The notes beneath the pieces were generated by a model. It did not search any database. It worked only from the letters and a program-made list of their open reading frames with translations, and was not told the origin of the DNA. The translations under genes and the position numbers were made by a program. Below are positions 25,664 to 34,755 of a DNA stretch of 64,000 nt, one piece after another. Every line of letters begins with the position of its first letter. Position 1 is the first letter of the stretch. This stretch comes from an uncultured Prevotellaceae bacterium (GTDB lineage: Bacteria; Bacteroidota; Bacteroidia; Bacteroidales; Muribaculaceae): positions 1 through 64,000 of the forward strand of contig ONMF01000001.1 of NCBI GenBank assembly GCA_900318865.1, written 5' to 3'.

Positions 25664-26227
25664 TTATGTGTGTTGAAAAATCTTTTGAAAAGAAGGAGTG
25701 AAGACACCATCCATCAGGGCATCGTGAGGCTCGGCAGGAACGGCATCGAGCAGCTGGCAGTCGAGGGCCACCACCCAAGCCGCACGGCACTTGTGGCGGC
25801 CGAGCCAGCGGTCGTAATATCCCCCTCCGCGTCCCAGGCGGTTTCCATTGCGGTCCACTCCCACGGCCGGCACAATGGCCAGGTCGACAACTCCGTCGTA
25901 GGGCTCTCCCGCAGGTTCGGCGATGCCAAAAGGATTATCGGTCACCAGAATACCGTCGTAGTGCACAATCTCCATGTCGTCGCCCTTGACGCGAGGCAGA
26001 AAAATCAGTTTCGAGGCACACCAGCGCTGCAGAACATCGTGGGTGGGTAACTCATCGGGCAGGGAGTGGTAAAGCAAGATACTGTGGGCACAGGCAAACT
26101 GCGGCTGAGCCTCGATGGCGGCAAAAACCGCCTCGGCCTCGGCCTGCTTCTGCTCGGCTGTGAGCGCGGCTTTGCGTTGCCGCACCATGCGCCTGAGTGA
26201 TTTCTTGTCGGCGTTAGTGTCAGTCAT
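25664..26227 (-). CDS. 5-formyltetrahydrofolate cyclo-ligase
   Basis: 187 aa. It converts 5-formyl-THF to 5,10-methenyl-THF with ATP. The family signature GRGGGYYDRWL lies near residues 127-137, with the preceding VPAVGVDRNGNRLG segment. The basic N-terminal helix (KKSLRRMVRQRKA) is typical of the folate-ligase family. Its ATG lies inside the end of the upstream S41 protease gene (8-base overlap), so the genes are co-transcribed. Confidence 0.93.
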   Translation of the reverse strand: MTDTNADKKSLRRMVRQRKAALTAEQKQAEAEAVFAAIEAQPQFACAHSILLYHSLPDELPTHDVLQRWCASKLIFLPRVKGDDMEIVHYDGILVTDNPFGIAEPAGEPYDGVVDLAIVPAVGVDRNGNRLGRGGGYYDRWLGRHKCRAAWVVALDCQLLDAVPAEPHDALMDGVFTPSFQKIFQHT

Positions 26228-27845
26228 TGCGGATGGGGAACACTGCCTTGTGTTTGTTCAGCGCTTTCAGTGCTGCCTGAATGGTCTTGTCGTTACGGTT
26301 GAAGATAGGGTAGAAAGCCTCGTTGCCAAAAATGTCGCGGGCCACCAGCGCTTTGATGTTGGTGAGCATCACATCTCTCGACAGGTTGATGTAATACCAC
26401 CGTGGCGGCACTCCGTTTTGAGCGGCGTAGTCCACAAAGTCGTTGAGCAATTCGCCATCGGCGGGTAGCATGCGCAGGAACTGCTTGTAGTCCTTCATCT
26501 TGGAGAGTGCGGTGCGATTCACGTTGGCATAGTTGAAAGCGTACTTCTGCAGCAATCCGGCGTTGGCCACGTCGATGTAGTAGGAGGTGATGCCGATGGT
26601 GTCGCGTGGCACAAAGATGTCGGGTACGATACCGCCGCCGCCGTACACGGTGCGGCCTGTTATATTGGTGCTGAAAATCTGACTCTTGTCAATCTTCATG
26701 CTGTCGCGGCTATAAAGTTCGCCATGCATGTAGCGGTCGTAGAGTTCTTTGCCGTAGTTCATGCCCTCGCCCTTGTAGTCTTTTTGGATGCAGCGGCCCG
26801 ACGGAGTGTAGTAGCGGGCGATGGTGAGGCGCACGGCGCTGCTGTCGGGCAGCACAAACTGCTGTTGCACCAGCCCCTTGCCAAAAGAGCGGCATCCCAC
26901 AATCAAGCCGCGGTCGTTATCCTGGATGGCGCCGGCAAAGATTTCGCTGGCACTGGCGCTGTATTCATCGATAAGTACCACCACCTCGGCATCTTGGAAG
27001 GCACCCCGTCCGTCGCTCCACACCATGCTGTCGTCGCGTTTATAGCGACCCTTGGTGAAGACAATCAGTTGGTCGGCCGGCAGGAACTCGTTGGCCATGA
27101 GGATGGCGCGCTCCATATATCCGCCGCCGTTGCCGCGCAAGTCCACCACATAGCGTTTTGCTCCCTCTTCCTTGAGTGAGTTCAGGCCATTGATAAACTC
27201 GTCGTAGGTTTTGAATCCGAACTGATTCACCTTGATGTATCCGGTGGTCTTGTCGAGCATGTAGAAGGCGTCAACCGAGTTCACCGGTATGTCGCCGCGC
27301 GTGATGGTGAACGGCAGCAGTCGCTCCGAGTTGTTGCGCTTGATGCCCAGCTTCACCTTTGTGTCTTTGATGCCACGCAGGTGCTTCATCACATCATTGG
27401 AGGTGATTTTCGGGCCCACAAACGTGGAATCGTTGATGGTGACGATGCGGTCACCGGCCATCACACCCACTTTTTCAGATGGTCCGCCAGGAATCACCTC
27501 CACCACGCTGATGGAGTCGTTTATCAGCATGAACGAGATGCCTATGCCGCTGAACGAGCCATTCAGGTCGTCGTTGGCAGCTTTCAAATCCTCGGCGCTG
27601 AAATAGGTGGTGTGAGGGTCAAGGTTCGACAGAATCTCGGGTATCGACATCTCGATGAGCTGGTCAATGTTGGTGGTGTCAACGTAGTCATCGGCGATAA
27701 GGTTGAGAATGGTGTTGAGCTTGCGGTCGTTGTCCACAGCATATTTTTTGCTTGAGAAACGGTTGCCGATGAAAATACCCACAACGATGGCCGCCGCCAG
27801 TGCCAGCGGAAACCAGATGTGGGTGGGATTGGGTGTTGACTTCAT
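26220..27845 (-). CDS. S41-family C-terminal processing protease (CtpA/Tsp-like)
   Basis: 541 aa. A single N-terminal hydrophobic anchor (about 10-28) places the protease outside the inner membrane. A PDZ domain lies at about 95-170 (GSFSGIGISFM and GGPSEKVGVMAGDRIV). The catalytic Ser/Lys pair fits Tsp spacing: S298 in SASASEIFAG, D309 and K323 in SFGKGLVQQ. Such proteases trim or degrade exported proteins from their C-terminus. The upstream deaminase ends 39 bases before. Confidence 0.94.
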   Translation of the reverse strand: MKSTPNPTHIWFPLALAAAIVVGIFIGNRFSSKKYAVDNDRKLNTILNLIADDYVDTTNIDQLIEMSIPEILSNLDPHTTYFSAEDLKAANDDLNGSFSGIGISFMLINDSISVVEVIPGGPSEKVGVMAGDRIVTINDSTFVGPKITSNDVMKHLRGIKDTKVKLGIKRNNSERLLPFTITRGDIPVNSVDAFYMLDKTTGYIKVNQFGFKTYDEFINGLNSLKEEGAKRYVVDLRGNGGGYMERAILMANEFLPADQLIVFTKGRYKRDDSMVWSDGRGAFQDAEVVVLIDEYSASASEIFAGAIQDNDRGLIVGCRSFGKGLVQQQFVLPDSSAVRLTIARYYTPSGRCIQKDYKGEGMNYGKELYDRYMHGELYSRDSMKIDKSQIFSTNITGRTVYGGGGIVPDIFVPRDTIGITSYYIDVANAGLLQKYAFNYANVNRTALSKMKDYKQFLRMLPADGELLNDFVDYAAQNGVPPRWYYINLSRDVMLTNIKALVARDIFGNEAFYPIFNRNDKTIQAALKALNKHKAVFPIRND

Positions 27846-27884
27846 TGTCGTCGGGTGGGGAAGGTGGGAGGATGTTTTTGTTTC

Positions 27885-28340
27885 CTATAATTCACGCATT
27901 TGATACTTGCCGTCGATGGCCTCAATTTGCACGCATTCCACACCGGCGCGCTTGAGCAAATCCACGCCGTCGGTGATGCGGTAAAACTCGCTGAACACCA
28001 CACGCGTGATTCCCGATTGGATAATGAGCTTGGCGCACTCGATGCAGGGCGATGTGGTCACATAGAGCGTGGCCCCCTTGCTGCTGTTGTGGCTTTGTGC
28101 CACCTTGGTGATGGCGTTGGCCTCGGCATGCAGCACGTAAGCCTTGGTGTGGTCATCGTCGTCTTCGCACACATTCTCAAAGCCAACGGGTGTTCCATTG
28201 TATCCGTCGCTGATAATCATCTTGTTTTTTACAAGAAGAGCACCCACGCGACGCCGCTTGCAATAGGAATTCTCAGCCCAAATTTGCGCCATGCGCAGAT
28301 AACGCACGTCGAGCAGCGATTGTTTTTCCAGATGGTCCAT
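27885..28340 (-). CDS. dCMP deaminase (ComEB-type)
   Basis: 151 aa from the ATG at 28340. Zinc deaminase motif HAE (71-73) and TSPCIECAKLII (C99 and C102) are present. It deaminates dCMP to dUMP for thymidylate synthesis. An in-frame ATG 12 codons upstream (28376) is rejected because the promoter-like TATATTTG box at 28364-28371 lies inside that extension. First gene of the run deaminase, S41, cyclo-ligase, hemerythrin-like, LuxR. Confidence 0.93.
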   Translation of the reverse strand: MDHLEKQSLLDVRYLRMAQIWAENSYCKRRRVGALLVKNKMIISDGYNGTPVGFENVCEDDDDHTKAYVLHAEANAITKVAQSHNSSKGATLYVTTSPCIECAKLIIQSGITRVVFSEFYRITDGVDLLKRAGVECVQIEAIDGKYQMREL

Positions 28341-28363
28341 AACCGACTTTCTCAAATTCACTA

Positions 28364-28371
28364 CAAATATA
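28364..28371 (-). promoter_or_regulatory. -7 box of the deaminase-protease run
   Basis: Minus-strand TATATTTG matches TAnnTTTG about 24 bases before the deaminase ATG. It decides the start of that gene. No -33 at ideal spacing was found. Confidence 0.55.
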
Positions 28372-28457
28372 GGCATTTCGTGTCAATTAATCCGCATCAA
28401 ATGCCCAAAAAAATCACGATTGTTGAAAACTTCCCGGCCGGTAATAATTTCAAGGGA

Positions 28458-30503
28458 TTATTGATGAGGCGGTGTGATGCCGTCGCGGCGCATCAGCGCG
28501 TCGATGTGTGGCTCGCGCCCCCTGAATGCCACATAGAGTTCCATGGGGTGCCGTGTGCCGCCGCGTGAAAGGATGCACTGCCGCAGGTGCCTGGCAGTGG
28601 CTGGATTAAAGATTCCCTGCTCGCGAAACATCTCGAACGCATCGGCATCGAGCACTTCGGCCCATTTGTAACCATAGTAGCCAGCAGCGTATCCGCCTGA
28701 GAAAATGTGGGAGAAATGCGTTGATATAGCACATCCCTCCACGGGTTCGAAAACTTGCACGGGATGCAGGGCTTTTTGCTCGAACCGTGTCACACCGGTG
28801 CGCGTGGGGCGGGTGATGGTGTGCCAGGCCATGTCGAGATAGCCGAAACCGAGCTGACGGATACACGCGTAGGCCGCCTCGAACTGCGATGCGGCAATCA
28901 GGCTGTCGACCAGTTGCTGGGGAACCGGTTCGTCGGTGAGGTAATGGCGCGCAAAACTGTCGAGGAACTCGCGTTCTAAGAGGAAATTCTCGTTGAATTG
29001 CGATGGCATTTCCACGAAATCGCGGTACACGTTGGTCCCCGACAAACTTTCGTAGTGTGCCTGCGAGAGCAAACTGTGCAACCCGTGGCCGAACTCGTGC
29101 AAGAACGTACGCACTTCACTGGGCGTGAGCAGCGATGGCTGCGTGTCGGTGGGACGCGTGAAGTTCATGTTGAGCGACACCAGCGGGCGGTGGTCGTGCC
29201 CGTCGGCATCGACCCATTGCTCGGCAAAGTTGGTCATCCAGGCACCGCTTTGTTTGGTGGCGCGCGGGAAGAAATCGGTGTAGAGAGTGCCCATGTAGGT
29301 GCCATCGGCATCGGTCACATCGTAGACTTTTACCTCAGGATGATAGACGGGTGCCTCGGTGTTTTGCGTAAACTGCAAGCCGTAGAGGCGTGTGGCCAGT
29401 CCGAAAACACCCCGGGTGACGCGGCTAAGCTCGAAATAGGGCCGCAGCATCTCGTCATTGATGTTGAACAGATGGTCGCGCAGGCGGTTGGCGTAATATG
29501 AATAATCCCACGGCATGATGCGCACGTCGTGCCCTTCGACTTCGCTGGCGAAGCGCTCGAGGCGGTTCATGTCGGCTTTTTGCACAGGTTGGTAGGCTTG
29601 TCGCAGGCGTTCGAGCATGTCGTACACATGCTCTTTGTCCTGAGCCATGGTGGTGGTGAGACGATAGTCGGCAAACGTGGCATATCCAAGCAGCTGCGCG
29701 ATGGCCAGTCGTGTGTTGGCGATCTGGCGGAGAATCCGTGTGTTGTCATAATCGCCTTGTGAGCACTGTGTGTCGTAGAGACGATATAGCCGCTCGCGCA
29801 AGTCGCGCCGCTGTGAATAGCGCATGAAAGGCACATAGCTGGGTGCTTGCAGTGTGATGAGATACTCACCGTCGCGTCCTTTTTCGCGTGCTTGCTGAGC
29901 AGCTGCATCGATGGCCGTGGCAGGCAATCCAGTCAGGTCATCGGCCGTGAGCCACATCTGGGCACTGGCCATCTCATGCAATAGGTTTCTGTCGTATTTT
30001 AGGGTGAGTTTGGTGAGCTTGCCGGTCAATTGCCGGTAGCGTTGGCGGTCTTCACCCTCCAAATCGGCCCCCTGACGCACGAATGCTCGATAGGTTTTGT
30101 CGAGCAGCATCCGGTCTTCATCGGATAGTGTGCTGGCTTCTTCGTGGTCGTGCACAGCCTTGACGCGTCGCCACAGTGCTTGATTGAGGATGATGCTGTT
30201 TTCGTGCTCGGTGATTTGCGGTGCCATGCGATAGGCAATCTCCATCAATTCATCATCGGCATTGGCCGAGAGCATAGGGTAAAACACACCCAGCACCCGT
30301 CCCAGCATCTGCCCGGAGCGCTCGAGGGCCACAATGGTGTTCTGGAAGGTGGGGGCGTCGGTTTGCCCGGTAATTTGCTCAATTTCACAATTATGCACGT
30401 CGATTGCATCTGAGATGTCAATCTCAAAGTCCCTGACAGATATTTTGTCGAACGGTACCAACTCGTGGTCGCCGGCAAACGGTTCCAAGAAGATGTTATT
30501 CAT
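28458..30503 (-). CDS. M3-family metallopeptidase (oligopeptidase/Dcp-like)
   Basis: 681 aa from the ATG at 30503; an upstream ATG at 30557 overlaps the TPR gene and gives no recognisable family start. The zinc motif HEFGH is at H469-H473 in TFLHEFGHGLHSLL, with the downstream family segments EMPSQFNENFL and SGGYAAGYYGYKWAEVLDAD. M3 enzymes cut short peptides; the absence of a signal peptide suggests a cytoplasmic oligopeptidase or dipeptidyl carboxypeptidase. It starts 25 bases after the TPR gene stop, so they likely share a transcript. Confidence 0.93.
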   Translation of the reverse strand: MNNIFLEPFAGDHELVPFDKISVRDFEIDISDAIDVHNCEIEQITGQTDAPTFQNTIVALERSGQMLGRVLGVFYPMLSANADDELMEIAYRMAPQITEHENSIILNQALWRRVKAVHDHEEASTLSDEDRMLLDKTYRAFVRQGADLEGEDRQRYRQLTGKLTKLTLKYDRNLLHEMASAQMWLTADDLTGLPATAIDAAAQQAREKGRDGEYLITLQAPSYVPFMRYSQRRDLRERLYRLYDTQCSQGDYDNTRILRQIANTRLAIAQLLGYATFADYRLTTTMAQDKEHVYDMLERLRQAYQPVQKADMNRLERFASEVEGHDVRIMPWDYSYYANRLRDHLFNINDEMLRPYFELSRVTRGVFGLATRLYGLQFTQNTEAPVYHPEVKVYDVTDADGTYMGTLYTDFFPRATKQSGAWMTNFAEQWVDADGHDHRPLVSLNMNFTRPTDTQPSLLTPSEVRTFLHEFGHGLHSLLSQAHYESLSGTNVYRDFVEMPSQFNENFLLEREFLDSFARHYLTDEPVPQQLVDSLIAASQFEAAYACIRQLGFGYLDMAWHTITRPTRTGVTRFEQKALHPVQVFEPVEGCAISTHFSHIFSGGYAAGYYGYKWAEVLDADAFEMFREQGIFNPATARHLRQCILSRGGTRHPMELYVAFRGREPHIDALMRRDGITPPHQ

Positions 30504-30528
30504 TTGGTCAAAGTGTGAGAATAATGAT

Positions 30529-32742
30529 TTATTTGTTGGCAGCGAGAATGGCGGCATCTCGGCAAAGTTCTATTGCCTGGGTGTCAATACCTCGCTGGGC
30601 CAGCAGCGGAGCGTCGGTCTCAATCATGCGGGTGAATTCATCGATGTTGTTTTTTAGCATTTTCAGGGCAAGTGAGTACTCCTGGATACAGCTTTTTGCA
30701 TCGTGAGTGGCCAGCAGCACGTGACCGTGGTTCAGATGGTCTTCGGCTGTGGGGGTGTCGTTGGTCATTACCTTATTATAATAGTTGAGACTACGGTCCA
30801 TGTTGCCTACCAGAAAACTGCACCAGGCTATAGGCCTCCACGCGCGATGTTTGGCTCCTGCCATAAAGTCGGCCTTTAAATAATGTTGCATAGCTTGCTC
30901 GTAATCAGCCTTTTCGAGGTAAATGTGACCCGTGTTCAGTGCGATTGACACATTGTCGGGTGCCAATAGCTGCGCCTTCAGGCTATAGGCAATGGCGTTG
31001 TCGTAGTCGTGCATGCGCCAGTAGCATGAAATCAGATGGCGAATGGTCCACAAGTTGTTATCATCGGCCAGTTCATAGCGTTTGTACCATTCGATGGCCT
31101 CGATGCATCGCCCTGCACATTGATGGGCGAATCCCAATTTTTGATAGATGATGGGATTGACACACTCATCGAGTTGCAGCAAAGTGGTGAAAGCATCAAT
31201 GGCTTCGTCATATAAATTGTTTTTCAAGTACAATTCCGCCACAAATTCTGTGTTCTCGGCATTGCGCAGCCACTGCGAAAGCAGTGGAATGGTGTCAAGG
31301 TTCATTTTGGAGTCGAATACCGGGCAAAATTCCTTGCGGCGTGAAAATAGGGTGAAGAAGCGGTACAGGTCTTGGACAAACTTATTGACAATGGCTTCTC
31401 TCAATCGCTTGTCGCCGGGTAGTTCGGCGCTTTGCATTTCTTTGATGTGTTCATGCTGAGCATCGAGCTGCTGAACCATCATGTTGCGTTGGGCCTGAGG
31501 CAGCCCGCCCATCGACAGGGTAAGTGAAAATTTGTCGCTGTTGCACAGGTAGGGGGCTCCATTCACGAGTTTGGCCAGCACAAGCTGGTGGTCGGGCAGA
31601 TTGTTGATGACGGCCGTGTGGTCGTCGTGATAAGGGAGAAACCAGTTGGAAAGTGTTTGGAAGAACGGAAAGCCCTTCAGATGCGAGAATGTGGCCATGA
31701 AAACATCGTTGCCACTGCTTTGCAGCTCGTTGAATTCTTCGAGCTTCTTGGCTATGCCGCTGTCGTCGAGCCATTGTTGCCACTCAGGGTTGGCCTCAAA
31801 ATCGGTGATGTCGATGTCGCCCTGCTTGTCGCTCAATTTTCCGAAAAAGTCGGGCTTCATCTTCATCAGTCCCGGGATAAGGTCGTCGGTGACGCGGCGC
31901 GTGACGGCCTCGGTGCCCAGTGAGCGGATGAGCAGTCTGTGAATCATGGTGAGGTCGGCGGCAAAACCGGCCATGTCGGCCAGGGCAGCCACATGCTGCT
32001 TCAAGGCTGTGGAGCCGTCAATGCGATGGCGGTATTGGTCCATGGCTATGACAGCGCAAGTGAGCGCGCGCATCTGGAGCTCGGGGTGCTGTGCAGTGCG
32101 ATAGGTTTCGAGTAGGAGTTGCAGTTTCTCTTCATCATAGAATTTCATCAATCCCACAAACAATGCGGCCACCACAAGGCATCGTGCATGAACCGGGATT
32201 GCCTGGTCATCGACGATTCGCTTCATGATGGCCGACTCGGCTCCCGTCAAAGGGTATGTACTCCAAATTTTGTTAAAAAGTCTTGTCTCGGCACGCTCAC
32301 ATTCGCCCAATGTCAGCAAAACGGCATTTTTGTCACGTTGTGACTCGTCGACCGACAGCAGTAACCGATATTTGTTCAGTGCGACGAGGTAATGCTCGAG
32401 TATTTCGGTGAGCGTGGTTTGTTTCAGCTCACGGCGGCGCGCAAAAAAAACCTCGGGCGCTGCCGCCTCGCTCAACGCGACCACACAACGGTCGTTGAGT
32501 TCGTAGAGTTGGGCGCAAATGCTCCGTAGCAAGTCGTTGCGGCCGGGGTCGTCGGTTCCCTGCGCAAGATAGCTTAGCATGTAATCGTAAGTGGTGGAGA
32601 TGTTATCAAGTGCTTGACGTAACTCCCAGCTGGCTGTGGCCTCGACCAGGGTGTTGAGCAGAGCCATGGCTTGAGCCAGTCGTCGATTTTTAATAAAGAG
32701 AGTGACCCGTGCACTTGTGTTATTGATTTGTCTTTGTTCCAT
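30529..32742 (-). CDS. tetratricopeptide repeat protein
   Basis: About 737 aa from the ATG at 32742 (MEQRQINNTSARV); a longer in-frame ATG at 32787 exists but would overlap the -7 box at 32785. The C-terminal third contains TPR-like helical hairpins, for example NIYQKLGFAHQCAGRCIEAIEW-type units near residue 570 and DNVSIALNTGHIYLEKADYEQA near 625. The N-terminal half is helical with no recognised domain, and no signal peptide is seen, so a cytoplasmic scaffold is likely. Its partner is unknown; it heads a transcript with the M3 peptidase. Confidence 0.75.
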   Translation of the reverse strand: MEQRQINNTSARVTLFIKNRRLAQAMALLNTLVEATASWELRQALDNISTTYDYMLSYLAQGTDDPGRNDLLRSICAQLYELNDRCVVALSEAAAPEVFFARRRELKQTTLTEILEHYLVALNKYRLLLSVDESQRDKNAVLLTLGECERAETRLFNKIWSTYPLTGAESAIMKRIVDDQAIPVHARCLVVAALFVGLMKFYDEEKLQLLLETYRTAQHPELQMRALTCAVIAMDQYRHRIDGSTALKQHVAALADMAGFAADLTMIHRLLIRSLGTEAVTRRVTDDLIPGLMKMKPDFFGKLSDKQGDIDITDFEANPEWQQWLDDSGIAKKLEEFNELQSSGNDVFMATFSHLKGFPFFQTLSNWFLPYHDDHTAVINNLPDHQLVLAKLVNGAPYLCNSDKFSLTLSMGGLPQAQRNMMVQQLDAQHEHIKEMQSAELPGDKRLREAIVNKFVQDLYRFFTLFSRRKEFCPVFDSKMNLDTIPLLSQWLRNAENTEFVAELYLKNNLYDEAIDAFTTLLQLDECVNPIIYQKLGFAHQCAGRCIEAIEWYKRYELADDNNLWTIRHLISCYWRMHDYDNAIAYSLKAQLLAPDNVSIALNTGHIYLEKADYEQAMQHYLKADFMAGAKHRAWRPIAWCSFLVGNMDRSLNYYNKVMTNDTPTAEDHLNHGHVLLATHDAKSCIQEYSLALKMLKNNIDEFTRMIETDAPLLAQRGIDTQAIELCRDAAILAANK

Positions 32743-32784
32743 AAAAAGCAATTTGATTTGCTGAGAGAATACGCAAAAATCATA

Positions 32785-32792
32785 CAAAAATA
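32785..32792 (-). promoter_or_regulatory. -7 box of the TPR/peptidase transcript
   Basis: Minus-strand TATTTTTG matches TAnnTTTG about 42 bases before the TPR start; it lies in a divergent region with the DUF4293 promoter. No -33 partner was seen. Confidence 0.45.
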
Positions 32793-32855
32793 CAAAATTG
32801 TCGCTTCACCGGGAATTTTCTGGGCATAATAAACATGAATATGGAAAAAATTCCT

Positions 32856-32863
32856 TATTTTTG
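32856..32863 (+). promoter_or_regulatory. -7 box of the DUF4293 gene
   Basis: TATTTTTG matches TAnnTTTG about 40 bases before the ATG at 32905, in the divergent intergenic region. No -33 partner was seen. Confidence 0.5.
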
Positions 32864-32904
32864 CGTGAAAATTTGGAAACCTTTTAAAATACCAAGAAAA
32901 AGTA

Positions 32905-33351
32905 ATGGTTATACAACGCCTGCAAAACCTTTATTTGCTTCTTGCTGCCATCATCATGGCAGTGTTTGTCTTTGTCCCTGTGATGAATGTGACAAGTGAG
33001 GCCGGTTTGTTCACTCTTAGCGCCCTGTCGACCGGGATATCGGGCAATCCCATGCAGCCGCATTGGTTGCTGCTTTGTCTTGATGTGCTCATCGTGGTGA
33101 TGCTTGTGGCCACCCTGTTCAAGTTTAAGGATTTGCGCCTGCAGATGAAATTGTGCAAAGTGAATCTCACGCTCATTGTGGCGCTGATTTTGAGCATATT
33201 CGTGATGTGGTTTCTGCAACGCGGCCACGGCATAGCCGTGATGACGCTTTGGATGATGCTGCCGTTTGCCGCCATGGTGCTTACGATGATGGCCAACGGA
33301 TGCATCAAGAATGACCAAAAGCTGCTGAGCGACAGCGAACGTCTGCGCTGA
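32905..33351 (+). CDS. DUF4293 family inner-membrane protein
   Basis: 148 aa with four transmembrane segments (about 8-28, 52-70, 82-102 and 110-128). The start MVIQRLQNLYLLLAA matches the Bacteroidetes DUF4293 family as I recall it. The function is unknown. It is divergent from the TPR gene and followed 84 bases later by nhaD. Confidence 0.82.
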   Translation: MVIQRLQNLYLLLAAIIMAVFVFVPVMNVTSEAGLFTLSALSTGISGNPMQPHWLLLCLDVLIVVMLVATLFKFKDLRLQMKLCKVNLTLIVALILSIFVMWFLQRGHGIAVMTLWMMLPFAAMVLTMMANGCIKNDQKLLSDSERLR

Positions 33352-33435
33352 AATCGTGTGATTGACCGACAGACGCCATTTAAAAATAACATCAATACTA
33401 TTAACTAACTTTCGTCTATTTAATTTTTTCGGGTC

Positions 33436-34755
33436 ATGGTAACTGCAATGATTGCTATTTTTGTGCTGGGCTATTTGCTCATTGCCTGCGAGCATCCCCT
33501 CCACATTAACAAAGCCACGGTGGCGCTGATTATGTGCGGTGTGCTTTGGAGCGTCTATGCGCTCATGGCTGGCGACCACACGATGCAAGAGTCGTTGCAG
33601 ATGCACCTGGGCGAGACCAGCGAAATACTGTTTTTCCTGATTGGGGCCATGACCATTGTTGAAATCATCGATCGTTACGGAGGTTTCAGCTTTATCACCG
33701 AGCATATCAAAGCTAAAAACAAAAAGCATCTGATGTGGACGCTGAGCATTTTGGCATTCTTCATGAGTGCTGTGCTTGATAACATGACCACCACCATTAT
33801 CATGGTGATGATGCTCCGTCGCTTGCTCAGCGACAAAAAAGAGAGATGGCTCTTTGCCAGTGTGATAGTGATTGCCGCCAATAGCGGCGGAGCCTTCTCG
33901 CCGATAGGCGATGTGACCACCATCATGCTGTGGATGGCCGACAAGGTGACCACAGCCAGCCTAATTGTGAATCTCTTGATTCCGAGTTTTGTGGCCTTGG
34001 TGATTCCTGTGTGGATTGCCACATTCTTCATCAAAGAAGGTACTATCCAGACAGTCAAAACCGAAGCCGAGAAAAATCCGCAGATAGCCACCGAGCATCC
34101 CCACCTGAGCAAAGCCATGCTGGTAATAGGAGTGTTGGGACTGCTCTTTGTTCCCGTGTTTAAAACGGTGACCCACCTGCCACCTTACATGGGCATCGTC
34201 ATTTCACTGGGTGTGATTTGGTTGGTGACCGAAATCTGCATCCACAGGTTACACATCGACCCCAAGCTGGGTGGCCGGGTTACCAGTGCCATCCGCGGCA
34301 TCGACATGGCCACGATTCTGTTTTTCCTGGGAATCCTGCTGGCCGTGTCGGCACTCACGCAGGCCGGTATTTTGGGACGTCTGGCTGTTGACATGAACAA
34401 CAATATCCACCAGCCCATCATCATCGCGTCGGTGATTGGGGTGCTGTCGTCGGTGGTTGACAATGTGCCCTTGGTTGCCGCCTGTATTGACATGTTCGGC
34501 GAATTGGGCGATTTGGCCGATCCGTATTATTGCACCTTTGTTGAAGACGGATTGTTCTGGCACTTGCTCACATTCTGCGCCGGTGTGGGAGGGTCGCTGC
34601 TCATCATTGGCTCGGCAGCCGGTGTTGTGGCCATGGGAATAGAGAAAATACCATTCTTCTGGTATGTGAAGCGCATCACACTCATAGCCTTCTCGGGCTA
34701 TGTGGCCGGAATCATCATCATTTGGCTGGAGGACATCTGTCCATATTTCATGTAG
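33436..34755 (+). CDS. nhaD: NhaD-type sodium/proton antiporter
   Basis: 439 aa, at least ten transmembrane segments, matching the arsenite/citrate-permease-like NhaD family. Conserved helix segments include VLDNMTTTIIMVMM (about 115-128), NSGGAFSPIGDVTTIMLWM (about 154-172), SSVVDNVPLVAAC and AGVGGSLLIIGSAAG near the end. It exports Na+ in exchange for H+ and may balance the sodium gradient that the decarboxylase pump (8186..10805) also builds. The C-terminus converges on and overlaps the uvrA stop by 8 bases. Confidence 0.93.
   Translation: MVTAMIAIFVLGYLLIACEHPLHINKATVALIMCGVLWSVYALMAGDHTMQESLQMHLGETSEILFFLIGAMTIVEIIDRYGGFSFITEHIKAKNKKHLMWTLSILAFFMSAVLDNMTTTIIMVMMLRRLLSDKKERWLFASVIVIAANSGGAFSPIGDVTTIMLWMADKVTTASLIVNLLIPSFVALVIPVWIATFFIKEGTIQTVKTEAEKNPQIATEHPHLSKAMLVIGVLGLLFVPVFKTVTHLPPYMGIVISLGVIWLVTEICIHRLHIDPKLGGRVTSAIRGIDMATILFFLGILLAVSALTQAGILGRLAVDMNNNIHQPIIIASVIGVLSSVVDNVPLVAACIDMFGELGDLADPYYCTFVEDGLFWHLLTFCAGVGGSLLIIGSAAGVVAMGIEKIPFFWYVKRITLIAFSGYVAGIIIIWLEDICPYFM

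Noticed and set aside
28740..28760. T-loop-like GGTTCGAA hinting at a tRNA
   Set aside because: It lies in the M3 peptidase coding sequence and no cloverleaf can be made around it.
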